A stretch of 22,997 nt of DNA from a virus: the IMG/VR virus record IMGVR_UViG_3300029266_000379, positions 1-22,997 of that record, one strand, 5' to 3'. The translations under genes and the position numbers were made by a program. Positions 16,501 to 21,950 of the stretch are shown one piece after another (within the stretch, counting starts at the first letter, position 1; the number at the start of each line of letters is the position of its first letter). The notes beneath the pieces are model-generated. The model saw nothing but the letters and a program-made list of their open reading frames with translations. It was not told the DNA's origin and searched no databases.

Positions 16501-17215
16501 CGCCCATTGTACTAGCGGTTACAACTGATAATGCTTTTAATCCTTTTGCATAACCTAGATTTCTTCTAGCTGCTTCGGCATAACCCGCGCCTTTTGCTGC
16601 AAAACCTGCCGCTCTAGTGCCAACACCTGCCGCACCAAGGCCCGGAACCAGTAACGGAACCATGCTGCCAAGCGCTTCAGCAAGCTTGCCTACCATGCCT
16701 TCTTCGTTACCTACAGCCTTCCTAGAATCCTGTATTAACTTGAGAGCTTCTGATGTTGCTGGATCTATTGCATCTTCATAGCCAGCAAGATTTGTCACCA
16801 TGTCTGCTGTAGCAAACAAACCTTCACCAAGCGTTAATGTTCCTTGAGCTACGCCACGACCAAAGCCACGACCAGCTTGCATCAAAACATTTTGGCTTTC
16901 TTCTTCTTGTATAGGTGCAGCTTCGGGCAAAAATGCACGATCAAACCCGCCAAAAAGATTCAGATCTCTTTCTGGTTGCGCTTGAGGAGTCGGCGCTTGT
17001 TGTTGCGCAGGTTGTTGCGCAGGTTGTTGTGCAGGTGGCGCAAAACCAGACGCAAGACTTCCCTGTTCAACCTGACCAATATTTGCCTGTTGAGAGGGAA
17101 ACTGAGATTGTGGTAACTGATTTAGATTATTAAACGCCGAAGTTGTTGCAGATGGATTTTCCGGCTGTTGCAGCCTTGAAATTAAAGCCTGTATAAACTC
17201 TTCTTGTGTTGCCAT
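7565..17215 (-). CDS. Giant polyvalent virion-type protein with HEATH metallopeptidase motif
   Basis: The 3,216-residue product fills 42% of the window in one uninterrupted frame. In order: Q/P-rich arm (about 58-75); Ala/Gly-rich hydrophobic helices (about 182-291) that may interact with membrane; coiled coil (about 640-680); P/V/E-rich linker (about 685-735); zinc-peptidase motif HEATH at 1171-1175 with NELIAY downstream; a block around 1700-1800 (VEEIQSDVHQ, then GYDHIAVSNGDLQVERY) typical of phage large polyvalent proteins, with NVYDVKIPQALD after it; and a helical C-terminal part (about 2,650-2,950, RNTFSNAILMHLSGVP) like LPD38-type domains. Such proteins are thought to be packed and delivered with the genome to act on the host; that role is inferred. 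It holds six GTTTAAAC copies. ATG 17215 has only a weak AGAAG upstream, but no other in-frame start is better. Confidence 0.88.
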   Translation of the reverse strand: MATQEEFIQALISRLQQPENPSATTSAFNNLNQLPQSQFPSQQANIGQVEQGSLASGFAPPAQQPAQQPAQQQAPTPQAQPERDLNLFGGFDRAFLPEAAPIQEEESQNVLMQAGRGFGRGVAQGTLTLGEGLFATADMVTNLAGYEDAIDPATSEALKLIQDSRKAVGNEEGMVGKLAEALGSMVPLLVPGLGAAGVGTRAAGFAAKGAGYAEAARRNLGYAKGLKALSVVTASTMGGGTANQMLEAYEDAGNEVSTAKRNLAVATGLGIGLLDLAPMEILLRGIPNTMAKNVTNGYIRRATENITNAGAEGGQEAISGMLQELSAQSNYNPDQPIGDSALSDFGYGAGAGSIVDMLFGRRVKYAKNQKEIDKEDQGTEQLESLDEEFLKDMQTSEKDVAFYDSDGNQQAGQVVDFGDDFVTLSVGDDLVNVPRDQSVDEQSGDSLASDKDLLTPRFKINNRELGDFSATELIDEQTRQMLPQYALDAVDAGDMSLGEALNIFQSSDGTMEVTMSAGKAYRIKAIRAEMKRRNPDFDQNISEKAAKNESDVATGLAVDSGEIGDFIAGTMGDNQDTVLGRVVSDTDVSRGPEIEASVLVKAFKRNKVNKTEQKQYIEEVTGDANTPISDLDSNQKALIHEKVVTHQGRKAAKKDANKAADDLAKTEEEIERRAAKLAEGSTKASEGPAPTPVATADTPVTPEAVAPEAVAPAPVTPEPVVEEAVAEEPAAFEPVVFDSKDVANSKPRYRDEIPEFESLLDKALYIVRDGVKKSKKDASIINELKAALPGMTEADIRIMGTTIAAEVKERGEAARKANQSVFKIPTVVPQQAPQVEAAQPVAVQPEVAQVEVVQPEAEAEDSGDRKSYKTAFDTLDDVRSSTAVQSDFTISEVQNELRSGFNPINDAVTELAKTGEVVSLGNGRYRFTPVPTAVDTTTPDSESTQNITLDLVPPQDPAAQVKAELEQIAQDDTGQKPKKKKRGRLQKDSVAVVSQAEEADIRDTIGELSGGDAKALQIGMAAYRKLRDNGADHNTARTEFSVDPEFQDQLVGDIDFARPAQQSSDANVALTAIPNLNTPQGPSILVPQKDKPIDYNQFIRIKKIVNNIAPEADLVVASQLYGQVTGEGAERKFLINGQEVGYDEALGLQVGNVVAVSVADGHLDPENVAYHEATHFLFNNGFLNDSEIKSLIANQPRLERIVLEHLGQKQYDLVMSGNEFQNFNELIAYSSALYNRGLDIDGKIPPEFTPPLRRAFAKIARLFKQLKSNFTGEFIPMELEQVFEQVRQGRAGKRTPDKDSVKRIKSVMLASDPTGMSSATPLAVIKQGPIAASSTVTGVMGRNFTFSPDTPQRPAFKSKLKGILEEQREQKYLPDAWGRIKETKSGSSVAGRLTGVKVDEFNDSGLGDYLNRLPADKSVKGEDLLEFFEDREQVVEIQIYGAPIGANRDAQTEREYQDALRQDRNNEAYEQIANDAITSLRLGRGAARVVDVMTTAINVVSLVPNPAVADQAFPESIVKAVRDLEQVIPELRGNAAEVQSRVDTFNDGTTKKLLNLANAISAEDANENSPFNKTLLGLTLVDTDSNGVNFQDFDFKNERAGFSPTSTLDVGFGYVGGQQGSMGFSGGQPNFYYAWTTMGGRELAEVGSDLFLNKNATEALEELEGYRDIIYTTPLTKGEGIEHMHFPNVRNAFMHMRLADIVLDDGTTVLVVEEIQSDVHQAAQRKMREMATDYLYADNEISQPDYEALTREEKNLVRPMMDMFASEVYGKLVPDLPMKKENSRLQFAMHQLVRMAINGGYDHIAVSNGDLQVERYRNAIKANIDGLVLTKFTNTHELVESGIIESVNSLPGGIPAVSIRLNAAEFEADTRFDNEFLRSDAVTVDGDGNVSVVLTEAAIQEELNELRQDGSFEPAYPDPNTGEFDDARALGGLEAPSSLNVDEEQRDVIAQNKLEQAQEEVANFVSEPSAQLSFDAAAIKKAMQGIKAEFMPATEATSSELAQLAIIKAITKAYPQLAQSWIASYTQPVIGKTREGGEVGGSFFRDSVELGNNNITMEGNPSLDQWLGEDIAVLVRNELDNPATRSKEFHQENFIKFIQDKAVSVEAEANKIANGETNLTDYQKSVAKLVTSAKDRTTGAIDIPVGGGFKNVYDVKIPQALDNALASLHEGSNKEIKKIKDKIAFNSKDNLLYLGSSSGEFLPASQYEGTSDILPEGKATIIKASDIQSQPLRGRPIAAISGETTALKEALAENDSIIDKVAEETGFKRIPLDKDAPEGARMPMFRNEDTGDLKSAREFSDEYQNRYMIPVSNSRNALRLYTLTEDMKTSPQVSAPSEIYFAKIENERTAATNQGTDNLRGVMKNGRQKGIDFINSLPFFNTLKDMPQKKEFYLERAKYLGTVAQSTNIATFLRDEIGNQFLTRSGSKNRASTEALRGAIFQYLTTGDAQQEAVLLQQLGALDPRAAKASAKAKDMIEKLGLELMQAGLLPANSFYKYRRSYLPRIYLKNVLEDKMDARFSYLKPRKDDMTDQAQEALGVINELDPAFLVSRAIQRPVRDLQFIEFMNSVAGNEAWTVADDQFVVEYTGPDGKPQKVSGFYLLDQVNTLTSIAAAVEAADPDKAVKLRSDAAQIDSMVRTTFEERGVLQYITDPNIDISGITQTYGFEFKRVPRGRQYGMLAGRLVRQEIFDDVVASSAMLNIGDQAYVNILSTGRKATAIWKTIKVPLNPPTIARNTFSNAILMHLSGVPFYRVIPRMVEAAREIVAYNNKDFENSKHYAAMIARGVQQSSFTDQELILMQDDMLDFLRSVDAKDLGMIGWLKLNTWTRLAQKASKLYQGIEVVGKTAIAIDVMEREGGTADDAFMRAQEYLFDYSDVPQTVRAIRQSPVGIPFLTFQYKVLPVLAKTALRNPMKFAPYAALSYALPSLFMSAFDIDDEEYEAVKKAMPDYLRGNPGLIPVPARDSKGRLQFLDTSYLYPWGSFTGLIANSVSGGKQLFGAKKPEDQGFSIKDVTSTLGMFGGPAWSLAGAAQNLDPFTQRPIVNPEDPMFVSGAIEKPFYRRGKMTDAMFWAANQYLLPGFLNTEYGAVAKLNTALKGDRKANGIEADTLGQAIMRFVGLNLTNVDPLQIQMSLRYLDGEKSKITTQINRLRKDQSLSVQERERRIGNYYEVLSSYKQKKAALTQAGRTSRNVTERLRRKDTQQSPAQSSYTRP

Positions 17216-17232
17216 TTAATAATATTCTTCTG

Positions 17233-19380
17233 CTAAGGGTAGATTGGCGCTGTGTTTTGTGTGATGTAATCAGTTGAAATCCAAGGATGCTTTCGTTTAA
17301 ACGACATCAATGCAGCCTCTTGCTGCGCGGTTCCTGTAGCCCTCATTAGATCACCAAGCTCTGGCCCAAATTTTTGAAGCATTGCCATTTGCCCAACACG
17401 ATTATTATCCAAATAAGAAGCTTGTAATGATGCGGCTAATTGAGCTTCTTGCTGATCAAGAGGTAAAGTCTTATCTACATCCTTAGCAAACTTACCCATA
17501 TCCTTGATTAACGTTTTAACGGCTCTGTTTTCTATTTGCTGTGCAGCAGGAACTCCCATCTCAGCATAACCTTGCGATGATAATTGTACGTCCATTTCAT
17601 AAGGGTCTACTGTAGAGCTATAATCTACATTTCTAAAGCTTGCTTGAGCATCCGTAAAGTCATTGGATGTCTTTTGTTGGAATGCCCTGTAATCGTTTAA
17701 TTGAGTAGCATTTAATTTATCAACTTCTAATAGGTGATTTCTATTATCAGTAAATCCTTTCTGAATCATTTCAAGTCGCCGCTGACCAAGTGTTGAGTTG
17801 GCGGTAGCAATTGTCTGTTGAAACTGTCTGGCATCCTGTATCTTTTTGAGAGTGTTTTCTTGTCGTTTAAACGATGTATTAGCTTTGCCTTGCTCTCTTG
17901 CGTATTCATCCATTGCGTGTTGATACAGTTCTTTCTGCTCTTGGCCTGTCATCTTGTTCATCACGCCAGCAGCGCCGCCAAATCCTTTGCTAATTGATGT
18001 TAAGAAGTCAGGGCTTCCAGATCCAGCGGCATCAAAAAATGCTTGAGCTACACCTAGAGACGTTTGTTTTTTAAGGCGGTCTTTAATGTTTTCTCTTGTA
18101 GGTAAATTATCTTCTAACGTTTTAAGTTTATCTACCGAGTCATCTACTTCTTTGTTATAAGCTTTTTCTCTTTTAATTAATGTTTGAAACATTTCATTGT
18201 CTAGGTTTGAAGTAATTTTATTTGTTACACTGTTTGCGGGGTTGCTAATATTAAACAATGCTGAAGCAAATCCATTACTGCTTTGTTCTTTATTAAACAA
18301 TATTGGGTCATTTGAAAGTTGCGCGTCGTCTATTGCCGTAGTTGGCACATTACTGTTTGTAGTGTTACTCGGCCCTGCGGCACTAGTATTAATTAAACCG
18401 GCACTTGGCCCTCCGGTACCAGTAGATTGCGCTTGTAATAACGACGCGGCTCTTTGCGCTTGTGTTTGAAAGCCTTGCCCTAGCGCAGAGGGGTTTTGCC
18501 CAGCAGGAATAAATGCTGGTACGTTAGTATTGCTTGATAGTTGTGTTAAGTTACCGACACTACCCCTTGGCAAGCCACCAACACTCTTTAGCCTTTGTGC
18601 AGTTAATGCGGTTTGTACTGCTGCATTTTGTGCATCTATTTTACTTACAGGGTTTGGAATAGGCTGTTGCAAAGCTTGCGCTCCACCTCCAACAACTAAT
18701 GTGCTTGACTGAAAGGGTTTATAACCAGTTCCAGCTTGATTAAACACATCTGAATACTGATCTAAGTTTCCAGCCTTTTGATACTGAGCAAAACTAGCCG
18801 CTAAAGCATCTTCAGTTAATCCAAAGTCATCAGGCAAATATGTGTCTTGGCTTGCCAGCAAGTCTATTGGGTTGTATCCCAACTCATCTTCTAGCATTTG
18901 TAAGTAAGCAGGGGAATATGCGTTTCCAATAGTGCCGCCACCAGCAGTGCTGTTAGCAAAGCGTCTGATCAAACCACCTGATTGCATACCGCCAGCACCC
19001 ATTGCTTGAGCGAGCATTGCCATATCTGGAGCAGCAGGAGCACCCGGCTGCATTCCCGGAGGAGGCGCGGGTAGCCCAGCACCTTGCTGTGGCATAGGAG
19101 GCATTGCCGGTTGACCCATAGGTTGCCCCATAGGCTGTCCCATAGCCTGCCCTTGAGGCGCAGACTGACGCATAGCCATTTCTACCAGTTGATTAACAAC
19201 AGGTTGTGACGGGCTTTGCTGACTTGACTGAGCGTCTTGACGAATATCATTACGAGCTTTCATCTCGCTTGCAGCAATAACGCTTTCAATACCAGAACCA
19301 GATTGTGCAATTTGCGCTAACGTCGTGTCAGGTAAGTCCTGAGTTCGCTCGGCTATTCGTAACAGATCTTCCATTGCCAT
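17233..19380 (-). CDS. Large virion-type protein with Met/Gly/Pro-rich segment
   Basis: I do not recognise a named family for this 715-residue protein. It begins MAMEDLLRIAERTQDLPDTT, a helical head with IAQSGSG. A low-complexity stretch follows at about residues 75-135 (MGQPMGQPMGQP, PAPPPGMQPGAPAAP), then GLIRRFANS. The C-terminal half (about 390-715) is mainly long charged helices. Its position between a repeat-rich 685-residue protein and the giant protein fits an internal or ejection virion protein; that is an inference. The start is exceptional: the palindrome GTTTAAAC (19381-19388) directly abuts the ATG, with AGGA just before the palindrome. In-frame copies at 17295 and 17865 encode Ser-Phe-Lys-Arg. 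Confidence 0.7.
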   Translation of the reverse strand: MAMEDLLRIAERTQDLPDTTLAQIAQSGSGIESVIAASEMKARNDIRQDAQSSQQSPSQPVVNQLVEMAMRQSAPQGQAMGQPMGQPMGQPAMPPMPQQGAGLPAPPPGMQPGAPAAPDMAMLAQAMGAGGMQSGGLIRRFANSTAGGGTIGNAYSPAYLQMLEDELGYNPIDLLASQDTYLPDDFGLTEDALAASFAQYQKAGNLDQYSDVFNQAGTGYKPFQSSTLVVGGGAQALQQPIPNPVSKIDAQNAAVQTALTAQRLKSVGGLPRGSVGNLTQLSSNTNVPAFIPAGQNPSALGQGFQTQAQRAASLLQAQSTGTGGPSAGLINTSAAGPSNTTNSNVPTTAIDDAQLSNDPILFNKEQSSNGFASALFNISNPANSVTNKITSNLDNEMFQTLIKREKAYNKEVDDSVDKLKTLEDNLPTRENIKDRLKKQTSLGVAQAFFDAAGSGSPDFLTSISKGFGGAAGVMNKMTGQEQKELYQHAMDEYAREQGKANTSFKRQENTLKKIQDARQFQQTIATANSTLGQRRLEMIQKGFTDNRNHLLEVDKLNATQLNDYRAFQQKTSNDFTDAQASFRNVDYSSTVDPYEMDVQLSSQGYAEMGVPAAQQIENRAVKTLIKDMGKFAKDVDKTLPLDQQEAQLAASLQASYLDNNRVGQMAMLQKFGPELGDLMRATGTAQQEAALMSFKRKHPWISTDYITQNTAPIYP

Positions 19381-19388
19381 GTTTAAAC
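19381..19388. promoter_or_regulatory. GTTTAAAC between Shine-Dalgarno and ATG
   Basis: On the minus strand the order is AGGA-C-GTTTAAAC-ATG, so the palindrome forms most of the spacer of the ribosome site of the 715-residue gene. A protein bound to the DNA, or pairing of the self-complementary RNA, could affect expression; neither is shown. Confidence 0.6.
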
Positions 19389-19391
19389 GTC

Positions 19392-21449
19392 CTATGCTCT
19401 TCCAAGGGATGCTGCCCCACCCAAGAAGTTAAGTAGTTGGCCTGATTGATTAGGGCCGGGGCCGCTTACTTGCGAAGTTTCAGTTCCATATGCTTGCGGC
19501 TGTAAACCTGCTAATAGTTGCGCATAAAAAGCTAATTGCTCTTTAGGGAAGTTTTTCTGCCCTAAGAAATCTTGATACTGACTGTCAAGTATTCGCTGCT
19601 CGTCTGCTCTCAAATCTGCTCCCATAGATGACAATGCGCCAAGGCGTTGTAGATCCATAGTTTGCTCAATTCTATCAGCTTCTATACCTGATAATGCAGC
19701 TTTATCTCCGCGAGCCAAAGCCATTGCATACGCCCTTTGATTAGAAAGATCCGCTTGCAAGCCTTGTTGACCAGCAGCCCTAGAAGCAGAATCAGCAGCT
19801 ACTTGAGCTTGTAATGTTTGCGCACCACCCGCTCTTGAAGCAGCGTCAGTAGCTATGTCAGCTTGTATTTGTTGCGCACCTGCCGCTCTAGCCGCAGCAT
19901 CAGCTAACTGCTGGCCTTGCAAGGTTTGTGACCCAGCAGCCCTAGCAGCCGCATCAGCCAATTGTTGGCTTTGCAAGGTTTGTGATCCAGCGGCTCTGGC
20001 AGCAGCATCAGCTAACTGTTGACCTTGTAAAGTTTGCGAACCAGCGGCTCTAGCAGCAGCGTCAGCCATTTGCTGGCCTTGTAGTGTCATTGCGCCTTGG
20101 CGTTGTTTTGCTGCATCTGATGCAATTTGTGCTTGCAAGCCTTGCGCTCCACCCGCCCTTAATGCCGCATCTCTAAGTTGTTGAGACTGTAATGTTTGTG
20201 ACCCAGCGGCTCTAAGAGATGCATCTGATAATTGCTGCGCCTGCAATGATTGAGATCCCGCAGCGCGTCTAGCTGCGTCACTTGCAATCTGTGCCTGTAA
20301 ACTTTGAGCGCCAGCGGCTTGACCAAATCTTGCCGTTGATTCTTGCGCACCAGTTCTCATTTGAGAGGCCGCTCTTCTAGCTTGATCCGTCATTCCCTGC
20401 ATACGAATCTCGCGGTCAATGTCCTGACCCGCTAGTCCTGATGCTTTGTCAAATCCAGCCGCTAGTTGCGCTGCTTCTAAGTCTTGCTGCCTTGTTAGGA
20501 AGTCGCCTTCTGCTTGGGCATTTGCAAGCACGCCTCTACTACCAAAAGAACTAGCTCCACCTTGTTGTGAAAGCTTTGCATTTCTTGCTGCTGTTTGTTC
20601 TTGAAAAGACTTTAAAGATCTATCTCTTGCTCTATCAAGAACCTGCTCTGTGTATGGATTTTGATATTCCGCAATTCGATTTGTTAATCTATCGGCAGAA
20701 AATTGTTGTGGATCATAGTCAGATGTAATTTGTGCGCCTGTAAATCCGGCCCTAATGTCTTGAGGGTTATACCCAGAAGTCATTTCTCGGCCTTGATAAC
20801 CACTTCCAAATGCAGCATTAGCAGGATTGTAAGCGCTGCTTATACCGCCTGCTGTATACCCACTACCAAAGTTGGCTTTTAAAGGAGAGTAGCCACCGCC
20901 AAAGTCGGATTTTGCAGGAGCATACCCACCGCCAAAGTTAGCGTCTTTAGGAGCATACCCACCGCCAAAGTTAGCGTCTTTAGGAGCGTAGCCGCCGCCA
21001 AAGTTAGCGTCTAAGGGGGCATATGATTCAGTTATTGTGCTGCCACTATATCCACTATCAAAGCTTTGATTAGGCAATCCAGTAGCAGGATTAATTGCAT
21101 TCGGATTATAACCAGTACTTACAGTTTTATAATCGGGTACAAATTTGCCTGTAGCAGGATCTACTGCATTTACATTTTTAAAATAGTCTTGAGCGCCACT
21201 TACGCCTTCCAAAACTCTACTACCTACAGCATTAATGCCTTGGAATGCTTGTTGTTGTTCTGGGCTATACCCAGCTAAACGCTCCCCGCCATATGGGACA
21301 TAGTCTTGTTGCAACAAAGCATCTGCCATTTGCATTTGCTTTTGAAGATAAGGATAAAACTCTTTAGGTATGTTTGAGTTTATAACTTCTGTTGTACCGG
21401 ACTGCCTTACGTTTGAAGTTGAACTACCACCGCCGCTGCTACCGCCCAT
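19392..21449 (-). CDS. Repeat-rich 685-residue phage structural-type protein
   Basis: This 685-residue protein begins with a glycine/serine-rich tip, then YPYLQKQMQMADALLQQDYV and PYGGERLAGYSPEQQQAFQG, a head region I recall from internal or tail-associated phage proteins. Residues 143-197 are five 11-residue repeats (YAPKDANFGGG type), continuing in degenerate form to about 250. Residues 378-575 are eleven tandem 18-residue helical repeats (AAGSQTLQGQQLADAAAR type). A helical tail follows. AGGAGGT lies 6 nt before the ATG, the strongest ribosome site in the late block. It overlaps the GNAT-like gene by 11 nt. A long rod or internal virion role is an inference from the repeats and position. 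Confidence 0.75.
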   Translation of the reverse strand: MGGSSGGGSSTSNVRQSGTTEVINSNIPKEFYPYLQKQMQMADALLQQDYVPYGGERLAGYSPEQQQAFQGINAVGSRVLEGVSGAQDYFKNVNAVDPATGKFVPDYKTVSTGYNPNAINPATGLPNQSFDSGYSGSTITESYAPLDANFGGGYAPKDANFGGGYAPKDANFGGGYAPAKSDFGGGYSPLKANFGSGYTAGGISSAYNPANAAFGSGYQGREMTSGYNPQDIRAGFTGAQITSDYDPQQFSADRLTNRIAEYQNPYTEQVLDRARDRSLKSFQEQTAARNAKLSQQGGASSFGSRGVLANAQAEGDFLTRQQDLEAAQLAAGFDKASGLAGQDIDREIRMQGMTDQARRAASQMRTGAQESTARFGQAAGAQSLQAQIASDAARRAAGSQSLQAQQLSDASLRAAGSQTLQSQQLRDAALRAGGAQGLQAQIASDAAKQRQGAMTLQGQQMADAAARAAGSQTLQGQQLADAAARAAGSQTLQSQQLADAAARAAGSQTLQGQQLADAAARAAGAQQIQADIATDAASRAGGAQTLQAQVAADSASRAAGQQGLQADLSNQRAYAMALARGDKAALSGIEADRIEQTMDLQRLGALSSMGADLRADEQRILDSQYQDFLGQKNFPKEQLAFYAQLLAGLQPQAYGTETSQVSGPGPNQSGQLLNFLGGAASLGRA
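19725..20318 (-). repeat. Eleven tandem 54-bp (18-residue) coding repeats
   Basis: The repeats run in exact 54-nt register from 20318 down to 19725. The consensus is AAGSQTLQGQQLADAAAR. Some copies are identical at protein level but differ at synonymous positions, so the repeat unit is kept by selection on the protein. Eighteen residues equal five turns of an alpha helix. Confidence 0.9.
20859..21023 (-). repeat. Five tandem 33-bp (11-residue) coding repeats
   Basis: Five copies of a 33-nt unit encode YAPLDANFGGG, YAPKDANFGGG (twice), YAPAKSDFGGG and YSPLKANFGSG. More degenerate copies with Y-N-P and F-G-S-G continue to about 20700. The strict 33-nt phase within one frame shows a protein repeat rather than a CRISPR array. 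Confidence 0.9.
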
Positions 21450-21942
21450 TAGCTACCTCCTTGAGTAACTCGTCTGCATTTACTGATAACAAATCAGACT
21501 TATCTACAGAGTTATTTTCTTTATTTTCAACTGGCTTGGTCATTACAATAAATTCTTTAGTAAACCCAAGATCTTTCCAAATCTTTTCCATTGCCGGAGC
21601 GGTTGATGTTTCTAATCCATCCATACCTAACTCAATTGCAAAATCTTCTACCATCTTAAATCCTTCACCCATCCATTCTTTAAGACGAATTCCACTTAAA
21701 GTGTTTAGATCTAAGTATGTTTTTCTTGGGTACGACTTAACCCCGCAAATAAAGAATCCTACCGCGCCTTCTTCGTCTCTAACGACCCAAACAAAATACG
21801 GGTCTTCTGCTATCTGATGAAAAATATCAGCAACAATAAATCTACCATGACTTCTTTTTTCTAATTTTTTTGCAAAGTGTGCTATCTCAGGCCATATAGC
21901 AATAATGTTATCTTTTGGTATTAAGTCAAAAGTAAACGCCAT
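21439..21942 (-). CDS. GNAT-like N-acetyltransferase protein
   Basis: This 167-residue protein reads as a GNAT-fold acetyltransferase: an N-terminal helix pair, central strands (DPYFVWVVRDEEGAVGFFIC), a helix after the usual acetyl-CoA loop position (GIRLKEWMGEGFKMVEDFAI), then LGMDGLE and the closing KIWKDLGFTKEFIVMTKP, which matches the common GNAT end. The acetyl-CoA loop (Q/RxxGxG/A) is weak: only RLKEWMGEG is present. GNAT-like genes are known among phage virion gene clusters. The substrate is unknown. The palindrome GTTTAAAC abuts its ATG, and AAAGG precedes it; the same palindrome contains the stop codon of the upstream gene. Confidence 0.7.
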   Translation of the reverse strand: MAFTFDLIPKDNIIAIWPEIAHFAKKLEKRSHGRFIVADIFHQIAEDPYFVWVVRDEEGAVGFFICGVKSYPRKTYLDLNTLSGIRLKEWMGEGFKMVEDFAIELGMDGLETSTAPAMEKIWKDLGFTKEFIVMTKPVENKENNSVDKSDLLSVNADELLKEVANGR

Positions 21943-21950
21943 GTTTAAAC
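21943..21950. promoter_or_regulatory. GTTTAAAC joining a stop codon to the next ATG
   Basis: On the minus strand the upstream gene ends GTT-TAA inside the palindrome, and the GNAT-like ATG follows at once, with AAAGG about 10 nt before it. The arrangement is the same as at 19381, apart from the stop codon. Confidence 0.6.

Larger units (their letters stand above)
1044..21950. repeat. Dispersed 8-bp palindrome GTTTAAAC, 17 exact copies
   Basis: Copies start at 1044, 2219, 3420, 4763, 5864, 6371, 6408, 7847, 9205, 10411, 11630, 13423, 15403, 17295, 17865, 19381 and 21943. About 0.4-0.5 copies are expected by base composition. Spacing is mostly 1.1-2.0 kb, with one close pair 37 bp apart. Nine lie in a coding frame giving Phe-Lys-Arg/Gln, five in a frame giving Arg/Gly-Leu-Asn, one supplies a TAA stop and two are intergenic. 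Only three end-mismatch variants were seen (GTTTAAAT at 6984 and 12983, ATTTAAAC at 11396). Eleven of 17 are preceded by C. A DNA-level function is inferred; its nature is not known. Confidence 0.95.

Noticed and set aside
20859-21023. Regular 33-bp repeats that could look like a CRISPR array
   Set aside because: The repeats are contiguous, keep one reading frame and have no unique spacers; they encode protein repeats.
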